DNA from: JAEUKA01 sp035328405
GTDB lineage: Bacteria > Myxococcota_A > Polyangia > Palsa-1104 > JAEUJZ01
Assembly: GCA_035328405.1 (NCBI GenBank)
Contig: DAOLIT010000017.1
Location: 1 to 64,000 of the forward strand
Length of the DNA: 64,000 nucleotides
Reading direction: 5' to 3'
This document shows positions 1 through 7,470 of this stretch, one piece after another (the first letter of the stretch is position 1; every line of letters begins with the position of its first letter). Both the position numbers and the translations under genes were made by a program. The notes under the pieces were generated by a model. That model saw nothing but the letters and a program-made list of their open reading frames with translations. It was not told where the DNA came from and did not search any database.

Positions 1-88
1 CAGTGGCGCACGTTGAGGTGGTCAGTGGCGCACGTTGAGGTGGTCAGTGGCGCACGTTGAGGTGGTCAGTGGCGCACGTTGAGGTGGT
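1..88. repeat. 22-bp tandem repeat array (4 exact copies, open to the left)
   Basis: Four identical head-to-tail 22-bp units (core cagtggcgcacgttgaggtg plus gt) fill the first 88 bases. The array begins at the window edge, so the true copy number is unknown. Bases 89-130 are unique and contain no gene. The array lies just past the stop of the molybdenum hydroxylase gene. Head-to-tail repeats containing TG can form the ends of IS21-type elements, but no transposase is visible here, so that origin is only a guess. Confidence 0.9.
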
Positions 89-130
89 CGGCGGACCTAG
101 AGTAGGTGGTTGTTGGTTTGGGTGGGGAGG

Positions 131-2788
131 TCAGCGTTTGGCTTTTTGGGCGGGGCGTAGGGGGCGTGCGGCGGGGCTGTCTCGCATGGGGAGGGAGAAC
201 CGGCGGATGCCGTCGAAGCGATAGAGGGCGTTGGCCACGGCAGGCGCGGTGGGAACGAGGCCGATTTCGCCGACTCCTTTGGCACCAAAGGGGCCCTCGG
301 GTTCGGGTTCTTCGATCAAGATGACCTCGATCTGGGACAGCGCGTCCGCGCGTAGCAAGCCGACGCCGCGCAGGGTCGGATTCTGGATCTCGCAGTTCTT
401 GACCAGGAGTTCCTCGGTCAGCGCGTAGCCCAGGCCCATGTAGACAGACCCCTCAAGCTGCCCTTCGAGCAAAAGGGGATTGAGCGCGCGGCCCACGTCG
501 TGTGCGGCGACCATGCGCTGGAGTCGGCCCTCGGCGTCGAGGATGCAAAGCTGCGTCGCGTATCCAAAGGACAGGTGCGTGATGGGATCTTGCACGTCAG
601 CCCCAAGCTGCGAGGTCTTGTCGAAGATGAACTCGCCCAAGAAACGCTGGCCGCTCAGGTCGGACAAAGACGCGGTGGAAAGGGCGGCCTTGAGTTTGTG
701 GGCGGCAATCTCGACGGCTCGGCCCGCGCAAACGGTGGCGCGCGAGGCGGTGGTCATGCCGGAGGGAACTTGGTCTTCTGTGTCCACGGTGGCGGAAAAC
801 AGGGACACGGGCAGGCCGGTTACGGTGGCGGCGATTTGGATGAGGACGGTGTAAAGGCCCTGGCCCATTTCGGTGTAGCCGTTGCTGATGACGACCGTTC
901 CGTCGGGTTTGACGATGAGGACGGCGCGTCCCACGTCAGCCATGCCGTTGCCGATGCCGACGTTCTTGATGCCGCACGCGAGGCCGACGGCAAGACCTTG
1001 GGCCTTGGCTTCGAGATACTGGGGTTTGACGGCGAGGAGGGTCTTTTGCAAACCGACCGCGCGCAGGGTCTGGCCGGAACAGAACACGGAACCGGTTTCC
1101 AGCGCGTTTTGGTAACGGATGTCCCAGGCGTCGAGGCCAACCCGCTCGGCGAGCATGTCGAGCAGGCTCTCCATCGCGAAGTTGGCCTGGTTGGCACCGA
1201 AGCCACGCATCGCGCCGCACGGGGGATTGTGGGTATAGACAGCGAGGCCCTCGACATCGATGTGGGGGACGTTGTACGCGCCGGTTGCGTGGCCGCACGC
1301 GCGTTCGATGACTTTGGTTCCGACGGAAGCGTAGGCCCCTTTGTCGCCGACCATGCGGGCTTTGACGAACGTGAGTCGGCCCTCCTGGGTGCAGCCGACG
1401 CGGTAGTGCATGGTCAGGGGGTGGCGTTTGGGGTGGATGCGGATGGACTCGGCGCGGGTCAGGGTGATTTTGACGGGACGACCGGTGAGTTGGGCCAAAA
1501 GCGCGGTCTGGGCTTGGATGGACAGGTCTTCTTTGCCGCCGAAGGCACCGCCGGTCGCGACCAGCGTCACGCGCAATTGGTGCTCGGGGAGGGCGAGGAC
1601 GGACGCGATTTGTCGCAAGTCTTCATAGACGCCTTGGCCTTGCGAGTAGACATGGAGCCTGTCGGCGGTGGTGCCGTCCAAATCGGTGGTTCCGGCGGGC
1701 ACGGCGAGGCAACTTTCGGGTTCGAGAAAGGCGTGTTCGATGAATTGGGTGCGGAAGGTTTCCTCGACAATGTAGGCGCTTTCGGCTTCTCCTTGGGCGA
1801 CGTTGCCTCGCGCGATCTTGGACGTGGACAGCAGGTTGGTGGTGTGGCCGTTTTCGGGATGGACCAGCGGCGCACCGTCCGCCAGCGCCTCTTCGGGAGA
1901 CGCAAGGGGGGGCAGGACTTCATAGGACACGGAGACGCACTGGGCTGCATGGACCGCCTGCTCGTAGGTTTCGGCGGCGACCGCTGCAATCACATCGCCC
2001 GCGTAACGGGTTTCCTCTCCGACGGCCACAAACACCGGCCAATCGGGGTAAATGAGCCCTTGGTATCTCTTCCCAGGCACGTCCTTGGCGGTCAGGACGG
2101 CGCACACACCGGGCTGCTGATCGGCGCGCAGGATGTCAACCTCCAGCACGCGAGCCCGCGGATGCGGGGACAGCACGAGCGCCCCGTACAGCATCCCAGG
2201 CGCGGTCAAATCATCTATATAACGATGCTGACCCAGCGCCATTTCGACGCCCTGATAGCGCGGCAGCCCGGTGCCCACTTGGCCGCTTGGATCGGTTTTG
2301 GCGCAACGCGGGTGGTCCGGTTCGCCGCGCAACACCGCAGCAGCGGTTTCGATTGCGAGGGCGATTTTGACGTACCCGGTGCAGCGGCACAGATGACCAG
2401 ACAGCGACCGGCGGATGTCTTCTTGCGTCGGCTTGGGGTTTTTGTCGACCAGGTGCTTGCCGCACACGACCATGCCGGGAATGCAGAAACCGCATTGAAC
2501 GGCGGCGTGCTCTGCGAAGGCTTGGCCAAACGCCTGTTTTTCTCGGTCGGAAAACCCTTCCAACGTCTGCACGCTGCGTCCATCGATCTTCGAGGCCGGA
2601 AACGCGCACGACGTTTTCTTGTCGCCGTCCACAATCACGGCGCACGCCCCACATTGCCCGGACGGAGAACAGGCATCTTTTGCCGCTGTGAGTCCGCATT
2701 CCTTTCGCAAAAACGCAAGCAGAGTCATGCCTTCGGGTACGTCGGCCTGGCGGGTTTCCCCGTTGAGCGTGAATTGAATGTGGGCCAT
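131..2788 (-). CDS. Molybdenum hydroxylase, xanthine dehydrogenase/aldehyde oxidoreductase family
   Basis: An 885-residue single-chain enzyme predicted to hydroxylate a purine or aldehyde at a molybdopterin centre. Residues 1-75 form a plant-type [2Fe-2S] domain with cysteines C40, C46, C49 and C61. A second [2Fe-2S] domain has C99, C102, C134 and C136. The rest is the Mo-binding part, with GGAFGGKE and AMRGFGANQ motifs. The usual catalytic Glu sits in GAKGVGEIGL (E841). There is no FAD domain, so the layout is that of Mop-type aldehyde oxidoreductases (about 907 residues) or single-chain selenium-dependent-type xanthine dehydrogenases rather than three-subunit enzymes. Electrons probably leave through a separate acceptor. 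The start chosen (ATG at 2788) has AGGAAG upstream; a longer frame reaches 2842. It lies 82 bp downstream of the lipoprotein gene on the same strand. Substrate is not resolved. Confidence 0.9.
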   Translation of the reverse strand: MAHIQFTLNGETRQADVPEGMTLLAFLRKECGLTAAKDACSPSGQCGACAVIVDGDKKTSCAFPASKIDGRSVQTLEGFSDREKQAFGQAFAEHAAVQCGFCIPGMVVCGKHLVDKNPKPTQEDIRRSLSGHLCRCTGYVKIALAIETAAAVLRGEPDHPRCAKTDPSGQVGTGLPRYQGVEMALGQHRYIDDLTAPGMLYGALVLSPHPRARVLEVDILRADQQPGVCAVLTAKDVPGKRYQGLIYPDWPVFVAVGEETRYAGDVIAAVAAETYEQAVHAAQCVSVSYEVLPPLASPEEALADGAPLVHPENGHTTNLLSTSKIARGNVAQGEAESAYIVEETFRTQFIEHAFLEPESCLAVPAGTTDLDGTTADRLHVYSQGQGVYEDLRQIASVLALPEHQLRVTLVATGGAFGGKEDLSIQAQTALLAQLTGRPVKITLTRAESIRIHPKRHPLTMHYRVGCTQEGRLTFVKARMVGDKGAYASVGTKVIERACGHATGAYNVPHIDVEGLAVYTHNPPCGAMRGFGANQANFAMESLLDMLAERVGLDAWDIRYQNALETGSVFCSGQTLRAVGLQKTLLAVKPQYLEAKAQGLAVGLACGIKNVGIGNGMADVGRAVLIVKPDGTVVISNGYTEMGQGLYTVLIQIAATVTGLPVSLFSATVDTEDQVPSGMTTASRATVCAGRAVEIAAHKLKAALSTASLSDLSGQRFLGEFIFDKTSQLGADVQDPITHLSFGYATQLCILDAEGRLQRMVAAHDVGRALNPLLLEGQLEGSVYMGLGYALTEELLVKNCEIQNPTLRGVGLLRADALSQIEVILIEEPEPEGPFGAKGVGEIGLVPTAPAVANALYRFDGIRRFSLPMRDSPAARPLRPAQKAKR

Positions 2789-2870
2789 GTCTTTTGTCTT
2801 CCTGGGTTGACCGTCCCTCTGCATACCACACTCGCTCTGCATAGGCGCTGATCATGCGCTGAGGACTGCA

Positions 2871-3992
2871 CTACAACGAAAGAGGCTGCATGACTACGCT
2901 GGGGCCGGTGTTGCTTTTGTGGGTGCGGAAAAGGAGTGTTTCGGAACCGGATGCGAGCGGCAAAAGGTCGTGGTCATTGCGTTGGTCTACTTGGCCCAGG
3001 TGTAGACGGTCGGGGGGCGTGCTTTCGGGGGTCTTTGTTTCCAAAGAAAAACCCGCACCCAGGAGTCTCTGCTGTCCTGTTGTGAGTTGTTCGGACCAAA
3101 CGATGTGGAGCCTGCTTGAGGTGGCCGCTGCGCGCAAACGGGTCACGGTGCCCTCGGTGTGAAAACGCTTCTCGATGACCCATCCCATGGACAGGCTGTC
3201 CATGCCAGTGACGCGACCGGCCCCGCCGTCGATGACCCACAGGTGTTTCCCTGTCACGACGCAATCGCGGGTTTCGGCATTGCCGAGGGGGGGCTGAACG
3301 GTCCCGATGACGGGCAGACCTTGCGGAGGAATCCGCATGACCTGGCGCGCAGACACAAGGTAGTCGGAGTCTCCGTGGTGCAGGAACAATTCGGCTTGGG
3401 CGGCCCCTTCGATGGTTTTGACCGACACGACGGACAAGGACGCATCCAGCGTCAACAGCTGTGCCGCCTGTTCGGCGTTGCACCGCGCAAGGACAAACAA
3501 CGCTTGCCCATTGCTCGTGAGCAAAGCGCGCTGGGTCAGGGTGCAGGGACCGGGCAAGGGGACAGACACGGGCTGCGCGGTCTTGGCGTCTCGGTCGTAG
3601 GACAGAAGAGTCAGCGTGGGCGTCGGCTTCGCCGTGCCGGGAAGGGCCTTTGGACTTGGCAGAACAGGGGCTTCGACCAAGCGGCCTCCCACAAAGGCGA
3701 CATGTTCGGCGCGCGGGGCAAAACCCGGTGGGCCCAATTGCTCGGTTGTGGCGAGTGGCCGAAATGCAGCGGACAGCTCGGGGCGTTCGCTGGTCCACAG
3801 GACGTAGTGCGCATCGTTTTCGGCCGGAAGCGCGTGAAGGAAAGTCGGCAGATAGTTGGCGATGACTTTCTCTTCCGAGACCTCGCGCGGTGTGGGAAGG
3901 CGAACGGGGGCCGAGGCTTTTTGACAAGCAGTGTCCGTGAGCAGGCAAGACATGAGCGAAGGAAAAAGCAGGGAACGAACGCAGGCGCGCAT
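2871..3992 (-). CDS. Putative lipoprotein of unknown function
   Basis: A 373-residue protein that I do not recognise. The N-terminus (MRACVRSLLFPSLMSCLL) is a short basic plus hydrophobic leader followed by a cysteine in LTDTAC, a poor lipobox, so lipid anchoring is possible but not certain. The body has repeated hydrophobic strands of the kind found in beta-propeller-like periplasmic proteins (for example stretches around GKHLWVIDGGAGRVTGMDS). The ATG at 3992 follows the stop of the SirB1-type gene by one base (TGA-T-ATG), so the two are translationally coupled. The longer upstream frame to 4079 is therefore rejected. Confidence 0.6.
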   Translation of the reverse strand: MRACVRSLLFPSLMSCLLTDTACQKASAPVRLPTPREVSEEKVIANYLPTFLHALPAENDAHYVLWTSERPELSAAFRPLATTEQLGPPGFAPRAEHVAFVGGRLVEAPVLPSPKALPGTAKPTPTLTLLSYDRDAKTAQPVSVPLPGPCTLTQRALLTSNGQALFVLARCNAEQAAQLLTLDASLSVVSVKTIEGAAQAELFLHHGDSDYLVSARQVMRIPPQGLPVIGTVQPPLGNAETRDCVVTGKHLWVIDGGAGRVTGMDSLSMGWVIEKRFHTEGTVTRLRAAATSSRLHIVWSEQLTTGQQRLLGAGFSLETKTPESTPPDRLHLGQVDQRNDHDLLPLASGSETLLFRTHKSNTGPSVVMQPLSL

Positions 3993-3993
3993 A

Positions 3994-4761
3994 TCAATGA
4001 ACCAACTGTGTGCTTTGTTCGCCTGCGAGCGCGGGAACATGGTTCTCCAAAAGACGCAGGCGCACGGCGGCAAACTCAAACCGGGGATAGTCGTCCTGCC
4101 TTAGATACAGACTGCGCAGGTGCGAAAGCAGGCGCGCCAAAATCGTGTATTTGTCGGCATGCGCCAAGTCTCGTCGTTGCAAAGGCCGCTTTTTGCCCGT
4201 GGAGCGATGAAGGAGGGTTTGCAAATCCTCGGCAGACAGCGACCGGAAGGTGGCGGGGTCAAAATAGAAAAAGTGCCGATTGGAAGAGCCCTCAGTACAC
4301 AGCAAAAACTGACCTGGGAATGCGACACCTTGGAGAGGCACCCCGCATCGCCGCGCCACTTCGATCGCGATGATTCCGAGCAGCAAAGGCAGCCCGTGTT
4401 TCACGTCCATCACATGGTTTAAGAAACAAGCCTGCGGGTCGTCATAGTCGCACGGTTCGTTGTGAAAACCGTTCTGCGCAAGCACCCGCAAGACCGTGAG
4501 CGCCTGATACTGAGGCCGCGTTTCCGCGACAAGAGCCGACCGAACCTGCCCCGCAAGCACATCCAATTGTTGTGTATAGCGCACGATGTCGAGGCCGGGA
4601 TATTCGGGTTCCGCCAGGAACAGCGCGGCCTGCGCGAGGTCCAGATCGGCTCCGTTTCGGCACAGGACGTGCCCAAACTGAACCAACCGCAAATCGACCG
4701 GGTGCATCATGATGAATCGTGGTGTTGAGACAGGCGTGGGGCGTCTTTTGCGAGCCTTCAC
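3994..4761 (-). CDS. SirB1/transglutaminase-like (Transglut_core2) protein
   Basis: A 255-residue cytoplasmic protein with the SirB1 signature: a CFLNHVMDVKHGLPLLLG block, then EVARRCGVPLQGVAFPGQFLL, and a FYFDPATF block. The family has a transglutaminase-like core, but its reaction is unsettled, and members are often annotated as SirB1 or tetratricopeptide-linked transglutaminase-like proteins. The GTG start at 4761 overlaps the TGA of the upstream gene (GTGA), which favours this start. An internal ATG at 4710 or 4707 would give a shorter form closer to the family consensus. It is the middle gene of a coupled trio. Confidence 0.75.
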   Translation of the reverse strand: MKARKRRPTPVSTPRFIMMHPVDLRLVQFGHVLCRNGADLDLAQAALFLAEPEYPGLDIVRYTQQLDVLAGQVRSALVAETRPQYQALTVLRVLAQNGFHNEPCDYDDPQACFLNHVMDVKHGLPLLLGIIAIEVARRCGVPLQGVAFPGQFLLCTEGSSNRHFFYFDPATFRSLSAEDLQTLLHRSTGKKRPLQRRDLAHADKYTILARLLSHLRSLYLRQDDYPRFEFAAVRLRLLENHVPALAGEQSTQLVH

Positions 4762-5012
4762 TTCTGGCGTGCGGACGGACCCTCGGTCTGCCGGTAGTTG
4801 ACGAGGACGGACGGGACGATGACCATTTCGCGGTGGCGCTCGATGATGTCGCCGGCGCTTGTGGCCACTTCGACATGCGTAAGAACGATTGTGAGCACGT
4901 CACCCTCCGCTGGTCGAACGGTCGCGACGTAGCCGGTGATGTGGCACCCATTGTCATAGTCGAACGTGACCCGGTGGCTGACCAGATCGCGCAGGTGTTT
5001 GTGTGAAGACAT
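4758..5012 (-). CDS. Small SH3/KOW-like hypothetical protein
   Basis: An 84-residue protein rich in beta strands (SHRVTFDYDNGCHITGYVATVRP, then LTIVLTHVEV), suggestive of a small SH3- or KOW-like barrel. No signal peptide or membrane segment. It is the first gene of a coupled minus-strand group and overlaps the SirB1-type gene by four bases. I do not recognise the family. The reading frame is supported by the overlap architecture rather than by homology. Confidence 0.5.
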   Translation of the reverse strand: MSSHKHLRDLVSHRVTFDYDNGCHITGYVATVRPAEGDVLTIVLTHVEVATSAGDIIERHREMVIVPSVLVNYRQTEGPSARQK

Positions 5013-5189
5013 GCCGCTCTTATATCACGCGACCGTTCACAAGTTGAAGCGGCGCAACAGTTCCATCCGACCAGAAAAAAAAGCGGTCAACGGCGATGGA
5101 TGTATTCTGCGGCCTTGCAGCATCTAAACGCCTGAAACCCTGCAACAACCGACTCCAAACAACAGAAAGACCAAGACAAGGAGACCCTC

Positions 5190-5657
5190 ATGAACATCGA
5201 CATCGGCATCGAAGCCAACAAGCGTCAGGAAATCGCCGCTGGACTCTCTCGCGTTCTCGCGGATTCGTACACCCTTTACCTCAAGACCCACAACTTTCAT
5301 TGGAATGTCACGGGGCCGATGTTCCAGACCCTCCATTTGATGTTTGAAGCCCAATACAACGACCTTGCGCTCGCTGTGGACCTTGTGGCTGAACGCATCC
5401 GCGCCCTGGGTTTTCCGGCTCCGGGCAGCTACACCCAATTCATGGCCCTCTCTGCTATCTCCGAAGAGGCCGGTGTCCCCGCTGCGAAAGACATGATCCA
5501 AAAACTGGTGGAAGGACACGAGACCGTCGCCCGCACGGCCCGTGGCGTGTTCAAGATCGCCAACACCGTCAGCGACCAACCCACCTGCGATCTCCTGACC
5601 CAACGCCTACAGGTCCACGAAAAAACCGCGTGGATGCTCCGCTCCCTCTTGGAATAA
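5190..5657 (+). CDS. dps: Dps/ferritin-like DNA-protecting protein
   Basis: A 155-residue four-helix-bundle ferritin of the Dps family, predicted to form a dodecamer that oxidises and stores iron using hydrogen peroxide. The intersubunit ferroxidase ligands H37, H49, D64 and E68 are present with exact family spacing (HWNVTGPMF...LH...D...AERI). No long basic N-terminal tail is present, so direct DNA binding is uncertain. A strong ribosome site (AAGGAGA) precedes the ATG. It is a single gene, convergent with the porin-like gene. Confidence 0.92.
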   Translation: MNIDIGIEANKRQEIAAGLSRVLADSYTLYLKTHNFHWNVTGPMFQTLHLMFEAQYNDLALAVDLVAERIRALGFPAPGSYTQFMALSAISEEAGVPAAKDMIQKLVEGHETVARTARGVFKIANTVSDQPTCDLLTQRLQVHEKTAWMLRSLLE

Positions 5658-5716
5658 CCGCCAAAAACGCCTGTCGCTCAAAGGGACGCCCGAGCCGCAG
5701 TGGCGGCGGGAACGGG

Positions 5717-7183
5717 TTAGAACTGGTAGGCGATGGCGGCGTTGAGTTGGTCGGTGGCGCTGTCTGCGACCTCGGTGTGGCGGCGCTGGTAGTCGAGTTT
5801 GACGGCGACCTCCAAGATGGGGCGGAAGGTCAAGCCGGCGGTGTAGACGGTGCGGTCGTTGCCAGGCTTGCGGACAAAGCCGACGCCAGAATCGGGGACG
5901 GAAAGCTGGGTGTCGGTGCGCTCGTAGCGACCAAAGGCGAGGAGCTGGAAACCGAGGTTGTGCGGGACGAGGCGCAGAAGGTCGTAGGACAGCTCGACGT
6001 AGCCGCCCAGGAGGTGGCGGGAGATGGGGCCGGCACTCGGTGTGGACAGGGCGAGGGCGCGGTTGAGCCCCTCAACTTCGCTTACGTAGACGTACGAGAA
6101 CTGACCGCGCAGGGTGAGGCCAAAGCGCGATAGTTTCGTATCGAGAGCGGCCATGGTGACGGCGACATCTCCCAGGCTGACATCGCCTTGACCGGCTCGC
6201 GCCCAATACCCCGAGACGCCGATGTTGCCGCCCAGAAAGGGCGAATAATCCAGGCGACCGACGATGCCGACGTCGCGTGTTTTCACGATGTTCTCTTGAC
6301 GGCCTCCGCGAATGCCTGTGTCTGCGGAAAAACCGGAGGCAGACAGACCCGGCGTCACGAAAATCTGGTAGCGCACAGGCCCGACGGCACCGTAGAAACC
6401 GGCGAGCATTTGCTGCCAGGTGCTCGGGACAATGCGCAGGTCCACGTCGGGGCGTTCTGCGCCGTTGAAGGTCGAGGGCTCGTGATAGATGTTGATCAAG
6501 CTGACGGGAAGAACGCCCATGCCGACGCGGATGTTGAAGTAGCGGCGAAACATAAAGTCGAGCATCGCTTGTTCGATGGCGACCTCGCCCCCGGCATCTC
6601 CGCTGGTCAGCGCGTGCTCGTATTCGACTTCCGAGAAGAAACGGATGTGGTCGGTGAAGTTGTAGCCGAAAAACAACACGGTGCGACGCAGGTCAATGAC
6701 GGCGGGATTGTTGCCTCCGATGGGTGCGGTGAGGATGGCTTCGCCGTAACCGCCGACGGCGGCCCCGCGTAGCTTTTTGGTGCGAGCATCGAGGGCGACA
6801 TCAATCTGGGACTGCCGAGGCAAACTGACCGCGCCTCCTTTGCGTGCGGCGCTTTTGGGGGAATCGCCAAGGAGGATGGGGGACTGCATGGGCACGTCAT
6901 CGTCCTCGGGGGCGAGCTGGATAGCAGGCCCTTGGGCAGCCGAAACAGGAGTCTGTGTGGCGGCAGGTGATGGGGCGGAATCAGACGCAGAGGCCGGTGC
7001 AGGCGCATCGGGGGGGCTCGGAAGGGCGCGCACAGAACTTTGGGGGTCGATGGGATTTCGCGGCGCGGCGGGTGCGTCCGGGGGATTTGGAGTCGCAGGG
7101 GTTTGCGCAGAAGCGGCAGAAAGCGTCATCCAACCAAGGCACAGGCCCAAAAAAGCTGCGAGACGGCGGTGGTGCGGTTTCAT
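5717..7183 (-). CDS. Outer-membrane porin-like beta-barrel protein
   Basis: A 488-residue protein with a Sec signal (basic start, hydrophobic core LAAFLGLCLGWMTL, cleavage after ASA), then about 100 Pro/Ala-rich residues, then a barrel of alternating strands from about residue 145. The region GYGEAILT...DLRRTVLFFGYNFTDHIRFFSEVEYEHA resembles phosphate-selective porin O/P-type barrels. The chain ends in YQF, a typical terminal aromatic for barrel assembly. Substrate unknown. The ATG at 7183 is preferred over a non-ATG start at 7216 because it begins the signal peptide directly. Confidence 0.75.
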   Translation of the reverse strand: MKPHHRRLAAFLGLCLGWMTLSAASAQTPATPNPPDAPAAPRNPIDPQSSVRALPSPPDAPAPASASDSAPSPAATQTPVSAAQGPAIQLAPEDDDVPMQSPILLGDSPKSAARKGGAVSLPRQSQIDVALDARTKKLRGAAVGGYGEAILTAPIGGNNPAVIDLRRTVLFFGYNFTDHIRFFSEVEYEHALTSGDAGGEVAIEQAMLDFMFRRYFNIRVGMGVLPVSLINIYHEPSTFNGAERPDVDLRIVPSTWQQMLAGFYGAVGPVRYQIFVTPGLSASGFSADTGIRGGRQENIVKTRDVGIVGRLDYSPFLGGNIGVSGYWARAGQGDVSLGDVAVTMAALDTKLSRFGLTLRGQFSYVYVSEVEGLNRALALSTPSAGPISRHLLGGYVELSYDLLRLVPHNLGFQLLAFGRYERTDTQLSVPDSGVGFVRKPGNDRTVYTAGLTFRPILEVAVKLDYQRRHTEVADSATDQLNAAIAYQF

Positions 7184-7470
7184 TCGGGGCACAAGAAGGT
7201 TCAACAAGAGAATCACCTATCGTTTTCATCGTGCTCGGTGCGGCGAAAGCCGGTCACGGAGCCACAGGGAAGACCGCGTTCGGAAGGGTTCATGAATGCG
7301 GCGCATGTTGTGTGTTCAGGAAGAGAATGATGCGAGACCGAATTTTGAAAACGAAAATCATATTCCCAGTTGAATCGTCAAGGCTTTTTCACAGAAATCA
7401 CGAAAGTCAGGGATTCTGGTCGTCGGGAAAGGTCGCGTAGTAGACTGGTTTTCATCTCGAAAACGGGGTT

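Noticed and set aside
500..2851. 783-residue open frame on the plus strand opposite the molybdenum hydroxylase gene
   Set aside because: It is a shadow of a well-conserved gene: the minus-strand product carries complete Fe-S and Mo motifs, while this frame shows only Gly/Asp/Ala-rich composition.
5658..5716. Terminator hairpin between dps and the porin-like gene
   Set aside because: A GCCGC/GCGGC stem exists near 5695-5708 but has no T tract on either strand and a bulged extension.
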